From Gammaproteobacteria bacterium (lineage in GTDB: Bacteria > Pseudomonadota > Gammaproteobacteria > Ga0077554 > Ga007554), in NCBI GenBank assembly GCA_016191235.1, contig JACPOZ010000011.1:1-64000 (forward strand): DNA of 64,000 nt, given 5' to 3'. The notes under the pieces were generated by a model that searched no databases, was not told the DNA's origin, and worked only from the letters and a program-made list of their open reading frames with translations. Below are positions 38,283-50,351 of the stretch, piece after piece; the first letter of the stretch is position 1; the number at the start of each line of letters is the position of its first letter. The translations under genes were made by a program, and so were the position numbers.

Positions 38283-38842
38283 ATGACCCGTATCGACTTC
38301 TATATCCTCCCCGACAGCGCATCGAGCAGCAGGCCGTTGCTCGCCTGCCGCCTGGCGGATAAGGCCTACCGGCTGGGCCATCGTGTTTATATCCATACCG
38401 AATCCCAGGAGCAGGCCGCCTACATGGATGATTTACTGTGGACGTTCAGCCAGGGCAGTTTTCTGCCCCATGCGCTAGTGGAAGCAACTGGCGAGCCGCC
38501 GCCGGTATTGATCGGCCATGACACCGACGACGCACAGGGAAGAGCGGAAGCGAAGGGTTCTGCTAGTGCTGCGGGCGCAGGACGCGCAGGAGCAGCCGAC
38601 GCACAGGGAAGAGCTAGTGCTGCGGGAGGCGGGATGCCGGGAGCAGCCCCGTTGGCCGGCACGGATGTGTTAATCAATCTGGCAGGCAGCGTACCGTCAT
38701 TTGTCAGCCGCTTCGAGCGTGTCGTGGAGATCGTCGATCAAAGCGATACGCAAAAACAGGTGGCGCGAGAACGTTACCGCTTTTATCGTGATCGCGGTTA
38801 TGCTTTGCAATCGCATAACGTTCCAACACCAGGCATTGAGAC

Positions 38843-38846
<4 letters not shown>
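38283..38846 (+). CDS. holC: DNA polymerase III chi subunit with an internal low-complexity insert
   Basis: The 187-residue product is about 40 longer than E. coli HolC (147). The family parts are clear: [64 protein letters not shown] and [15 protein letters not shown]. Chi links the clamp loader to SSB. Residues about 82-125 are an Ala/Gly-rich insert ([19 protein letters not shown] and a second [11 protein letters not shown] part), made by an imperfect tandem duplication whose first half contains the GGGAAGAGCGGAAGCGAAGG unit of the dispersed repeats. It overlaps valS by 4 bp. Confidence 0.9.
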
Positions 38847-42004
<3,158 letters not shown>

Positions 42005-42032
42005 CGCCAATAGTTTTTCAACCTAAAAAAGC

Positions 42033-42136
42033 AAGTTAGCCACAGAGAAAAACCATGGGTTACCGTGGATTCTTCCCTCACCCGCCCGGTGATCAGGAAA
42101 AACAGTATCACCTCCGTGCTCTCTGTGGCTTACTTT
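42033..42136. repeat. CCACAGAG-type inverted repeat, copy 1
   Basis: AAGTTAGCCACAGAGA (42033) and a near-complement containing TCTCTGTGGCTTACTT (to about 42136) flank 70 bp. It lies just after valS. Related copies are at 46622 and 50229. Confidence 0.7.
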
Positions 42137-42153
42137 AATCCAAGATTGTCCTT

Positions 42154-42357
42154 AGAACCTGCTCACGATCTCGATCAAGGGAAGAGCGAAGCGAAGGGTT
42201 TAGCACAAGCGAAGGGTTCCCAGTGCAAGGCAAAATCGCACGAAAAAGCGCAGCATACACGCAGTTTGCCGCTTCCCGGCCCCGCATTTTGAGTGCGCCC
42301 CAATATATTAAGGGTAACGCCGCAATGCACCCTTCAGCGAGATCGTGAACAGGTTCT
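42154..42357. repeat. Dispersed palindromic element, copy D (two internal units)
   Basis: The 204-bp element has ends AGAACCTGCTCACGATCTCG (42154) and a complement ending at 42357 with one change. After GATCAAGGGAAG it has two GCGAAGGGTT units, the shared core with CGAAAAAGCG, and the central GC-rich hairpin. Both ends read CACGATC where copy B has CAAGATC at both ends. It lies between convergent valS and dedD. Confidence 0.85.
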
Positions 42358-42382
42358 TAGGCGAAATAGTGAGCGTATACCG

Positions 42383-42441
42383 CCGTTCGTGGTGAGCGTG
42401 TCGAACCATGAGTGGCCCTTCGACAGGCTCAGGGCGAACGG
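42383..42441. repeat. Inverted repeat CCGTTCG..CGAACGG
   Basis: A 59-bp imperfect hairpin has arms of about 23 bp (CCGTTCGTGGTGAGCGTGTC and the complementary side with TTCGACAGGCTCAGGGCG) around CCATGAGTGGCCC. The same kind of sequence is scattered in many unrelated bacterial genomes. Its origin is unknown. Confidence 0.75.
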
Positions 42442-42514
42442 TTTTGGGGCGTGGGACACTCCGGGTTAGTTGGGAAAATGTTTTTTCTCTATAACTTCCA
42501 TGAGTCTGCGTTTC

Positions 42515-43186
42515 CTATTGGTGCCGCATCACGATACCCTTCAGCTTCATGTCCTGCTCCAGCTTCTGTTGTAATGCCTCTGCGTTGGACCTTAACAGTT
42601 CAGGGCCGATACGCACCCGGATGGCCGTCCCCTCCCCCTCTGTAATACGTTCAACAAACGCGGCATAGCCTTTGGCGCGCAGCCGGTCACGCAGCGCCAG
42701 GGCGTTTTTCTCGCTGGAAAAACTGCCAAGCTGCACTACCCATGCAGTGGGTGCGGTGGCAGGACTCGCGCTGGGATGGGCTTTTGCCACCGGCTTTGAC
42801 TCTGCCGTTTTAGGCGCCACGGCTTTTTGCTTCGCGGGCTTGGGTTCAACCGGTTCCGAGGACTCGGATGCGGGGATTGAGGTTATGGATGGCTTTGGCT
42901 CGGCGGGGGATGGCGTTGGGGTTGCCGAGTCCACAACAGTGTCTGACGTAACATCCATAGCGGGGGCGCTTTCGTCTGGCGCGCTGCCATCCGCATCTCC
43001 CGGCGCAGGAAAGGCTTGCGCAACAGTGCCCTGATCCGGCACGGAAGGCACGGGAGGAATAGCAGCAAGCGACGCGGGTCCCTGCTCTTTTTCATTATCA
43101 GGAAGGAACAGCAGAATAAGTATGGCAGCCAGCGAAACCAGCACCAGCGCGCCTATCAAACGATGTTTCAATTGATTTTTTTCCAT
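42515..43186 (-). CDS. dedD: SPOR-domain cell-division protein (DedD-like)
   Basis: The 223-residue protein has a short cytoplasmic start, one membrane helix (about 11-28), a long Pro/Ala/Ser/Glu-rich periplasmic linker (about 35-145) and a C-terminal SPOR domain (about 146-223; WVVQLGSFSSEKNALALRDRLRAKGY). SPOR domains bind denuded septal peptidoglycan. Its place downstream of folC, as in accD-folC-dedD-cvpA-purF, supports DedD. A 241-bp gap to folC shows no gene. Confidence 0.88.
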   Translation of the reverse strand: MEKNQLKHRLIGALVLVSLAAILILLFLPDNEKEQGPASLAAIPPVPSVPDQGTVAQAFPAPGDADGSAPDESAPAMDVTSDTVVDSATPTPSPAEPKPSITSIPASESSEPVEPKPAKQKAVAPKTAESKPVAKAHPSASPATAPTAWVVQLGSFSSEKNALALRDRLRAKGYAAFVERITEGEGTAIRVRIGPELLRSNAEALQQKLEQDMKLKGIVMRHQ

Positions 43187-43427
43187 GGGTTATGATCCTA
43201 AAAACGGCAGTTGACCGCTTCTCTTGACGGCTAGCAATATGTTTTGTGAGACTTTATCGCGCCCTGCGGGTTCACCTGTTTGATGAAGCCCGCTACGGGG
43301 CGGATTGCACGATTTTCAGTGCGCATGGCAGCGTTGCAACTCCTTGGAATGGAACAACCATTCCGCGTCGTCGCGCCTTGCCCTGCACCCCGAAAACCGC
43401 ACACTCCACCCCGTCCACCTGCCGTTT

Positions 43428-44699
43428 TTAGGATGATTCCGCCTGCCTGATTGCCTCTGCCACAGTATAAAAGGAGCCGAAAACCACCACCCGATCCTGC
43501 GGCTGCGCGCCAGCAACGGCTTGAGTATACGCAGTGGCGACATCGGCGTAAGCATGTACGGGGGATTGCACGCCAGATGCCAGCAAACGTTCGGCAAGGT
43601 ATGCGCCCGACGCACCGCGCTTGACATTAAGGCCCGCCACATGCCACACATCAACAACATCACGCATGGCGCTGATCACGCCATCAATATCCTTATCCGC
43701 CAGCATCGCCAGCACCACATGAGTTTGACCCGTGCATGGATGAGCGCGCAGTGTTTCCGCCAGCACCTGTGCGCCGTGCGGATTGTGCGCAACGTCGAAT
43801 ATGCGTGTGACGCCGCCATCGGACATCACCTGAAAACGCCCCGGCAAGTGTACTGTCTCCAAGCCATGGCGCACGTCATTCTGGCTGACGGGCAGGTGGG
43901 CCTCCAGCAGCTCCAGCACCATCAGCACCGCCGCCGCATTCTGCAATTGAAAACCGCCGCGCAAGGCGGGGTGAGGCAATGCCGTGCGGCGGCGCGCAAC
44001 ACTCCACCATGACCATCCGGCACCTTCCACTGTATAGCCGAAATCACGCCCGGCGCGATACAGTGGCGTCCCAAGCGTTTCGGCATGTTGCAGCAGCGTT
44101 GCCGGGGGATCGAGGTCGCCACAGACGGCGGGCCGTCCGGGACGAAAAATCCCGGCCTTCTCACGCGCAATCGCCTCGCGGGTATTCCCCAGCCACTCGG
44201 CATGATCTATGCCGATGGATGTCACTAACGCCACATCGGCATCCAGCAAATTCACGGCATCCAGACGACCGCCCATGCCCACCTCAAGGATGGCGATATC
44301 CAGCATCGAGCGGGAGAAGATTTCCAGCGCCGCGAGCGTGCCGAATTCGAAATAGGTCAGCGAGGTACCATGACGCGCCTGGTCGACGCGCTCAAACGCC
44401 TCGCATAACGCGGAATCCCGAACTTCCACACCGCATATCCTGACACGCTCGTTATAGTGCAGCAGATGCGGCGAAGTATACACGCCAGTACGGTATCCGG
44501 CGGCTTCAAGGATGGACTCCAGCATGGCCACACTCGACCCCTTGCCGTTGGTGCCACCGACCGTCACCACGGTAAACGCGGGGCATCCCAGACCCATACG
44601 CTCCAGCACCGGCCGCACCCGCTCCAGGCCCAGCTCGATTTCCGCAGGGTGGAGTGTCTCTTGCCAGGCGAGCCATTCGTTGAGGGTAGTGAATCGCAT
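43428..44699 (-). CDS. folC: Dihydrofolate synthase/folylpolyglutamate synthase
   Basis: The 423-residue ATP-dependent ligase adds glutamate to dihydropteroate and to folates. It shows the Mur-ligase-like P-loop [19 protein letters not shown], the [15 protein letters not shown] folate loop, [11 protein letters not shown], the IDHAEWLG metal-binding His, and [10 protein letters not shown] in the C-terminal domain. It is divergent from recQ with a short shared promoter region (44700-44781). Confidence 0.95.
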   Translation of the reverse strand: MRFTTLNEWLAWQETLHPAEIELGLERVRPVLERMGLGCPAFTVVTVGGTNGKGSSVAMLESILEAAGYRTGVYTSPHLLHYNERVRICGVEVRDSALCEAFERVDQARHGTSLTYFEFGTLAALEIFSRSMLDIAILEVGMGGRLDAVNLLDADVALVTSIGIDHAEWLGNTREAIAREKAGIFRPGRPAVCGDLDPPATLLQHAETLGTPLYRAGRDFGYTVEGAGWSWWSVARRRTALPHPALRGGFQLQNAAAVLMVLELLEAHLPVSQNDVRHGLETVHLPGRFQVMSDGGVTRIFDVAHNPHGAQVLAETLRAHPCTGQTHVVLAMLADKDIDGVISAMRDVVDVWHVAGLNVKRGASGAYLAERLLASGVQSPVHAYADVATAYTQAVAGAQPQDRVVVFGSFYTVAEAIRQAESS

Positions 44700-44781
44700 C
44701 TCTCATAAAACCTTTGGTTGGATACGTGAATTATGTCATGAATCGGCATGGAATCCACCCGTGATGTTATCATTGACAACC

Positions 44782-46599
44782 ATGACCCCCGCCCTGCAAA
44801 CACTCCACGCCGTTTTTGGCTATAACGAATTCCGCGGCAATCAGGCTGCGATTGTCGAGCATATAATCAACGGCGGCGATGCGCTGGTGCTGATGCCGAC
44901 CGGCGGCGGCAAGTCGTTGTGCTACCAGATCCCGGCGCTGGTGCGGCGTGGCGTGGGGATTGTGGTATCGCCGCTGATTGCGTTGATGCAAAATCAGGTG
45001 GATGCCTTGTTGCAGGCTGGCGTCAAGGCTGCGTTCCTCAACTCCAGCCTGACCGGACAGGCGGCCTCACAGGTCGAACAGCAGTTACTGCGCGGCGATC
45101 TGGACCTGTTGTATGTCGCGCCGGAACGTCTCATGACGCCGCGCTTTTTGCAATTGCTGGAACGTGCCGAGCTTGCGCTGTTCGCCATCGACGAGGCGCA
45201 CTGCGTCTCGCAATGGGGGCACGATTTTCGCGCCGAATATCTGCAACTCTCCGTGCTGCACGAACGCTTCCCTGACGTGCCGCGCATTGCCCTCACCGCC
45301 ACCGCCGACACGCCTACCCGCCATGAGATCGTCGAGCGCCTGGGACTGTCCGAGGCGCAGCAATTCGTCTCCAGCTTCGACCGCCCCAACATCCGCTACC
45401 GCATCGTGCAAAAGGCCAACACCCGCCAGCAATTGCAGGCCTTTCTGGAGGCAGAGCATCGCGGTGACGCCGGGATTATCTATTGCCTGTCGCGCAAACG
45501 GGTTGAAGAAACCGCTGAATGGCTGGCGGAACGGGGCTGGGATGCCCTGCCCTACCACGCCGGGCTGGACAATGACACGCGTCAGAAAAACCAGCAGCGC
45601 TTTCTGCGCGAAGAGGGCGTCATCATGGTTGCCACCGTGGCTTTCGGCATGGGCATCGACAAACCCAACGTGCGGTTTGTCGCGCATCTGGATCTACCGA
45701 AAAGCATGGAAGGCTACTATCAGGAAACCGGACGCGCCGGACGCGACGGCCTGCCCAGCAATGCCTGGATGGCCTACGGGCTGGGCGATGTCATTACCCT
45801 GCGTCAGATGGTGGACAGCGGCGAGGCCAATGAGCAACGCAAGCGGCTGGAGCGGCAAAAGCTCGACGCCCTGCTCGGCCTGTGCGAAACCACGCTGTGC
45901 CGCCGCCAGGTGCTGCTCAACTATTTTGGCGAACAACACGCGCACCCCTGCGGCAACTGCGACAACTGCCTGGAACCCGTGCAGACCTGGGACGGCACCG
46001 TCGCCGCGCAGATGGGATTATCCTGCGTTTACCGCACTGGGCAGCGCTTCGGCGTGGGACATCTGACCGATGTGTTGCTCGGCAAATCCACCGACCAGGT
46101 GCAGCGTTTTGGCCACAGTAAACTAAGCACCTTCGGTATCGGCAAGGAATTCAGCCAAACGCAATGGAGCGGCATCTTCCGGCAACTGGTGGCAGCGGGG
46201 ATGCTGGCGGTGGACATGGAAGGACATGGCGGCCTGCGGCTGACCGATGAAAGTCGCCCCCTGTTGCGCGGCGAACAAAAAATCGCCTTGCGCAAAGACC
46301 CGGATTCACACGGCAAGAAAGCCAAAGCATCGCAACCCGCCCTTTCATCCAAAGCGGCATACCGCTTTGACTCACCCGAATCCGAGGCCTTGTGGCAGGC
46401 GCTCAAGGCAAAACGCACGGAACTCGCCCGCGAGCAGGGCGTTCCGCCCTATGTCATCTTCCACGACAGCACCTTAAAGGAGATGGTGGAGCGGCGCCCG
46501 CAACGGCTGGCACAACTCGCCGCCATCCCTGGCATAGGCAAACAGAAACTCGAACACTACGGCGAGGAGTTTTTGGAAGTGCTGGTGGATTTTGCTTAG
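44782..46599 (+). CDS. recQ: ATP-dependent DNA helicase RecQ
   Basis: The 605-residue 3'-5' helicase acts in recombination repair. Motifs are intact: Walker [33 protein letters not shown] (DEAH plus aromatic-rich loop), the motif VI region [13 protein letters not shown], the zinc site [18 protein letters not shown], the winged helix, and a C-terminal HRDC domain (about 527-605). The frame is open far upstream inside folC antisense sequence; the ATG at 44782 fits the family start (an ATG at 44764 is also possible). Confidence 0.96.
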   Translation: MTPALQTLHAVFGYNEFRGNQAAIVEHIINGGDALVLMPTGGGKSLCYQIPALVRRGVGIVVSPLIALMQNQVDALLQAGVKAAFLNSSLTGQAASQVEQQLLRGDLDLLYVAPERLMTPRFLQLLERAELALFAIDEAHCVSQWGHDFRAEYLQLSVLHERFPDVPRIALTATADTPTRHEIVERLGLSEAQQFVSSFDRPNIRYRIVQKANTRQQLQAFLEAEHRGDAGIIYCLSRKRVEETAEWLAERGWDALPYHAGLDNDTRQKNQQRFLREEGVIMVATVAFGMGIDKPNVRFVAHLDLPKSMEGYYQETGRAGRDGLPSNAWMAYGLGDVITLRQMVDSGEANEQRKRLERQKLDALLGLCETTLCRRQVLLNYFGEQHAHPCGNCDNCLEPVQTWDGTVAAQMGLSCVYRTGQRFGVGHLTDVLLGKSTDQVQRFGHSKLSTFGIGKEFSQTQWSGIFRQLVAAGMLAVDMEGHGGLRLTDESRPLLRGEQKIALRKDPDSHGKKAKASQPALSSKAAYRFDSPESEALWQALKAKRTELAREQGVPPYVIFHDSTLKEMVERRPQRLAQLAAIPGIGKQKLEHYGEEFLEVLVDFA

Positions 46600-46621
46600 G
46601 TCTTGACCAACGGACGTAGTT

Positions 46622-46672
46622 AGCCACAGAGTTCACAGAGAAAAAACAGTGTTCTCTGTGAACTCTGTGGCT
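46622..46672. repeat. CCACAGAG-type inverted repeat, copy 2 (perfect 21-bp arms)
   Basis: AGCCACAGAGTTCACAGAG.. at 46622-46642 pairs exactly with 46652-46672, with a nine-base loop. It sits between the convergent recQ and fpr genes and could act as a two-way terminator. Confidence 0.8.
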
Positions 46673-46687
46673 TATATCCGCAGTTTT

Positions 46688-47464
46688 TTATTTCTCAACA
46701 AAAGCACGCTCGATAACATAATGGCCTGGGTCGCCGATGCGCGGCGAGACGACAAATCCGCGCTTATCCAGCAACGTACAGGTTTCAGCAAGCATGCCGG
46801 GGCTGCCACAAAGCATCACTCGGTCATGTTCCGGACTCAGCGGGGGCAAACCGATATCTTCAAATAACTTGCCGTTTTCAATCAGATCAGTGAGGCGCCC
46901 CTGATTTTCGAAGGCTTCCCGCGTCACGGTGGGATAGTAAATAAGTTTCTCGCGCACGCTCTCGCCAAAGTATTCGTTTTGCGGCAGATGGTCTTTGATG
47001 AAGTCAGAGTAGGCCAGTTCGTTGACGTGGCGCACGCCATGCACCAGCACGACCTTTTCATACCTCTCGTAGGCTTCAGGGTCTTTGATGATGCTCATGA
47101 ACGCGGCCAGGCCTGTTCCGGTACTCAGCAGATACAGCGTTTTTCCGGGCAGCAGATCATCGAGCACCAGCGTGCCGGTGGGTTTGCGGCTGACAAACAG
47201 CGGATCCCCCACCTGCAAGTGTTGCAGGCGTGAGGTGAGCGGACCATCCGGCACCTTGATGCTGAAGAATTCGAGATGCTCTTCGTAATTTGCGCTGACG
47301 ATGCTGTAGGCGCGCATCAAAGGCCGCCCATTGACCTCCAGGCCAATCATGACGAATTGGCCATTCTCAAATCGTAGCCCTGGATCGCGCGTTGTAGTAA
47401 AACTGAACAGCGTGCTGTTCCAATGATGTACGCTCAATACGCGCTCAGTTGAATAAGTGGCCAT
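46688..47464 (-). CDS. fpr: Ferredoxin-NADP(+) reductase
   Basis: The 258-residue FAD enzyme moves electrons between NADPH and ferredoxin or flavodoxin. The FAD site RAYSIVSANYEEHLEFF, the NADP region LLSTGTGLAAFMSIIKDP and VMLCGSPGM, and the C-terminal HYVIERAFVEK match Fpr. It is 18 bp downstream of etfA on the same strand, so it is probably read with the electron-transfer flavoprotein genes. Confidence 0.93.
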   Translation of the reverse strand: MATYSTERVLSVHHWNSTLFSFTTTRDPGLRFENGQFVMIGLEVNGRPLMRAYSIVSANYEEHLEFFSIKVPDGPLTSRLQHLQVGDPLFVSRKPTGTLVLDDLLPGKTLYLLSTGTGLAAFMSIIKDPEAYERYEKVVLVHGVRHVNELAYSDFIKDHLPQNEYFGESVREKLIYYPTVTREAFENQGRLTDLIENGKLFEDIGLPPLSPEHDRVMLCGSPGMLAETCTLLDKRGFVVSPRIGDPGHYVIERAFVEK

Positions 47465-47482
47465 GTTTCAATCTCGACTATT

Positions 47483-48412
47483 TTAGAGGTTGTGTTCCAA
47501 TTCCTTTACCGTTTCAAACAGGTCAGCGACCAGCCCATAGTCCGCCCATTGGAAAATCGGGGCGTCCGGGTCGTGGTTGATTGCCACGATCACCCGGCTG
47601 TCCTTCATGCCCGCGAGATGCTGCACGGCGCCGGAGACGCCAACAGCGATGTAAAGATCCGGGGCGACGACCATGCCGGTTTGTCCGACCTGCCATTCGT
47701 TTGGGGCATAACCGGCATCGACCGCGGCGCGAGTTGCCCCAAGTGCCGCATTAAGTTTGGCCGCAAGCGGCGCAAGTACCTGCTGAAACTGCTCGGCGCT
47801 GCCCAACGCCCGGCCACCGCTGACGACGACGCGGGCAGTAGAGAGTTCCACGCGATCGGTCGGTTGAATTTCGGTGCTAAGCCATGTCGAAAGACCAGCA
47901 TCACCTGTCGCCGGCAGGGTATCGATTGCCGCGGCACCACCGTCGGGGGCGGCCGGAAACGAGGTCGCACGCACGGTGAGTACCTTGATCGCATCAGTGG
48001 TTTGCACCGTGGCGTTGAGATTGCCGGCGTATATCGGCCGCACAAAGGTGTTTTGATCCACAACCTGAGTGATTTCCGACACCATCGCCACGTCCAGCAA
48101 GGCGGCTACGCGTGGCAGCAGGTTTTTGCCAAAACTGTCGGCGGCCGCCATCACGGTGGTGTAATCCGGCGCGATGCGTACCAGCAGGGGGGCGAGGTTT
48201 TCCGGCAGGCCATGGGCGTAGGCCAGATCATCGGCTACCCGAACCCGTGTGACGCCCAGCACCTTGGCGGCGGCCTGGGCCACCTTCTCCAGGCCATGGC
48301 CGGTTACCAGAAGATGAATGTCGCCGCCCAAGGCCATCGCTGCGGTGACGGCCGAGCGGGTGGCGGGCTTGAGTTCGTGATGGTCGTGCTCGGCAACAAT
48401 GAGGATGGTCAT
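47483..48412 (-). CDS. etfA: Electron-transfer flavoprotein alpha subunit
   Basis: The 309-residue FAD-binding subunit accepts electrons from acyl-CoA or related dehydrogenases. The C-terminal FAD domain is clear: [44 protein letters not shown] and [22 protein letters not shown]. Its start overlaps the etfB stop by 4 bp. With etfB and the ETF-QO gene nearby it completes a path into the quinone pool. Confidence 0.95.
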   Translation of the reverse strand: MTILIVAEHDHHELKPATRSAVTAAMALGGDIHLLVTGHGLEKVAQAAAKVLGVTRVRVADDLAYAHGLPENLAPLLVRIAPDYTTVMAAADSFGKNLLPRVAALLDVAMVSEITQVVDQNTFVRPIYAGNLNATVQTTDAIKVLTVRATSFPAAPDGGAAAIDTLPATGDAGLSTWLSTEIQPTDRVELSTARVVVSGGRALGSAEQFQQVLAPLAAKLNAALGATRAAVDAGYAPNEWQVGQTGMVVAPDLYIAVGVSGAVQHLAGMKDSRVIVAINHDPDAPIFQWADYGLVADLFETVKELEHNL

Positions 48413-49161
48413 GGCAACACCTTGGCTTCATTACGCAGTTTTTGCAGCAGTTCCGATACGCCGGACACTTTGACTCCCGGCGCTCGTGCAGGCGGCTCCG
48501 CCACCCGCAGCAGCTTCAGGCGAGGCGCCTGATCCATACCCAGGTCGGACGACTTCAGGGTTTCAATCGGTTTTTTCTTGGCCTGCATGAGGTTAGGCAG
48601 CTTAACGTAGCGGGGTTCATTGAGCCGCAAGTCGGTCGTGATCACGGCCGGCAACGGCAGCGACACCTTTTCCTGTCCGCCGCTGATTTCCCGCGTAACC
48701 ACCACGCGGTCGGCCGTCAATTCGAGCTTCGAGGCGAACGTGCCCTGCCCGACGTTGAGTAATGCTGCCAGCATTTGTCCGGTTTCGGCGGCGTCGTCAT
48801 CGATGGCCTGTTTGCCGATGAGGGTGAGCTGCGGCTGCTCACGCTGCACGACGGCCTTGAGTAGTTTGGCGGTTGCCAGCGGCTCAGTCACCGCGTCCGT
48901 TTCGACCAGGATCGCCCGATCCACGCCCATGGCTAGCGCGTGGCGCAAGACATCCTGGCTCTGGGCAGTGCCCACAGCCACGGCAACGACCTCAGTGGCA
49001 ATGCCCGCTTCCTTGAGGCGCAACGCCTCTTCCACGGCGACTTCGTCGAAGGGATTTATGCTCATTTTGACAGTGGCGATATCGACATCCGAACCATCTG
49101 CCTTGGGCCTAACTTTAATGTTGTAGTCAACAACACGCTTTATTGCAACGAGTAGCTTCAT
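48409..49161 (-). CDS. etfB: Electron-transfer flavoprotein beta subunit
   Basis: The 250-residue subunit carries the AMP site and contacts the donor dehydrogenase. It begins MKLLVAIKRVVDYNIKVRPK and has the signature VKMSINPFDEVAVEEALRLKE and the recognition-loop region LRLNEPRYVKLPNLMQAKKKPIE. The ATG at 49161 has a GGAG site; a TTG one codon earlier is not needed. It is divergent from the LysR gene over a very AT-rich 122-bp region. Confidence 0.95.
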   Translation of the reverse strand: MKLLVAIKRVVDYNIKVRPKADGSDVDIATVKMSINPFDEVAVEEALRLKEAGIATEVVAVAVGTAQSQDVLRHALAMGVDRAILVETDAVTEPLATAKLLKAVVQREQPQLTLIGKQAIDDDAAETGQMLAALLNVGQGTFASKLELTADRVVVTREISGGQEKVSLPLPAVITTDLRLNEPRYVKLPNLMQAKKKPIETLKSSDLGMDQAPRLKLLRVAEPPARAPGVKVSGVSELLQKLRNEAKVLP

Positions 49162-49283
49162 CAAAAACTCCAGTGGCCAAATGCCGCCGCGATAACGTAT
49201 TCCTGCTATTTACGGCAATTCTAATAGAGCGTATTATATTTGTTAAGTTCATTATATTTATATTATTAATCAATTTTATTGAT

Positions 49284-50210
49284 ATGAGATTCTCACTACG
49301 ACAACTTGAAGTTTTTGTCGCCATTAGCCGTTACGACAATGTCTCGCGTGCGGCGGAGGCGTTGTCGCTCAGCCAGTCCGCGACCAGTATGGCGCTGATC
49401 GAACTGGAAAAACAGTTTAATACTCACCTCTTCGACCGTGCCAGCAAACGGCTGCAACTCAACGAACTCGGCCACCTGTTGTTACCGAAGGCAATCGAAC
49501 TGCTGGATCGGACCAGGGATATCGAAAGCCTGTTGGCAGGCGATGCCGGGTTCGGGCCGCTGCGGATCGGCGCCTCGCTGACGATAGGAAATTATCTCGC
49601 CACCTTGCTGATCGGGAATTTCATGCAGCAGCATCCGAGCTGCCATGTCCATCTGGATGTAGCCAATAGCGCCACCATCATCCAGCGCGTAGCCCATTTC
49701 GATCTTGACCTGGGGTTGATCGAGAGCGATTGCCAGCACCACGACCTTGAAGTGATACCGTGGGTCGCAGACGAGCTGATGATCTTTGCGGCCCCGGAAC
49801 ATCCCCTCGCTCAACAGTCCGAGATCTCCTTGTCCGACCTCGTATCCGCCAAATGGATCGTGCGCGAGACGGGTTCCGGTACGCGCCAGACCTTCGATCA
49901 TGCGATGCGCAGCGTGCTCTCCCAGCTTAATATTCTTCTCGAACTGGAGCACACTGAAGCAATCAAACGCGCTGTGGAGTCGGGATTGGGGATTAGCTGC
50001 ATCTCCCGGCTCGCACTCAAGGATGCGTTCCGGCGTGGCAGTCTAGTGCCGCTGACGGTGCCGGGTCTGGATTTCGGACGCCATTTCCATTTCCTGCTGC
50101 ATAAACAGAAGTTCCGCACCCATGGTATGCAGGAATTCCTGGCGCTCTGTCAAAAGGTCTCGGTCAACGTCCGTTACAGCGACGAGATCGTCCTGCCACG
50201 ACCGGCATGA
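49284..50210 (+). CDS. LysR-type transcriptional regulator
   Basis: The 308-residue protein has an N-terminal HTH (MRFSLRQLEVFVAISRYDNVSRAAEALSLSQSATSMALIELE in part) and a periplasmic-binding-like effector domain (about 90-300; GPLRIGASLTIGNYL). LysR genes often control the divergent operon, here etfBA-fpr. The frame is open to 49143, but the ATG at 49284 fits the family start. Its effector is unknown. Confidence 0.9.
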   Translation: MRFSLRQLEVFVAISRYDNVSRAAEALSLSQSATSMALIELEKQFNTHLFDRASKRLQLNELGHLLLPKAIELLDRTRDIESLLAGDAGFGPLRIGASLTIGNYLATLLIGNFMQQHPSCHVHLDVANSATIIQRVAHFDLDLGLIESDCQHHDLEVIPWVADELMIFAAPEHPLAQQSEISLSDLVSAKWIVRETGSGTRQTFDHAMRSVLSQLNILLELEHTEAIKRAVESGLGISCISRLALKDAFRRGSLVPLTVPGLDFGRHFHFLLHKQKFRTHGMQEFLALCQKVSVNVRYSDEIVLPRPA

Positions 50211-50228
50211 GCGTCATACACAGATGCA

Positions 50229-50321
50229 AGCCACAGAGAACACAGAGCGAACAAGGGCGATATTTATGGCGCTTCACGGGCATCACGGGAAATCGTTTTT
50301 CCTCTGTGAACTCTGTGGCTA
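50229..50321. repeat. CCACAGAG-type inverted repeat, copy 3
   Basis: AAGCCACAGAGAACACAGAG at 50229 and a partner side containing CTCTGTGAACTCTGTGGCTA (to 50321) flank about 50 bp. It lies between the LysR gene and ETF-QO, read in the same direction. Confidence 0.7.
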
Positions 50322-50351
50322 ACTGCTTTTTATAAGATAATGGAGTGTAGT

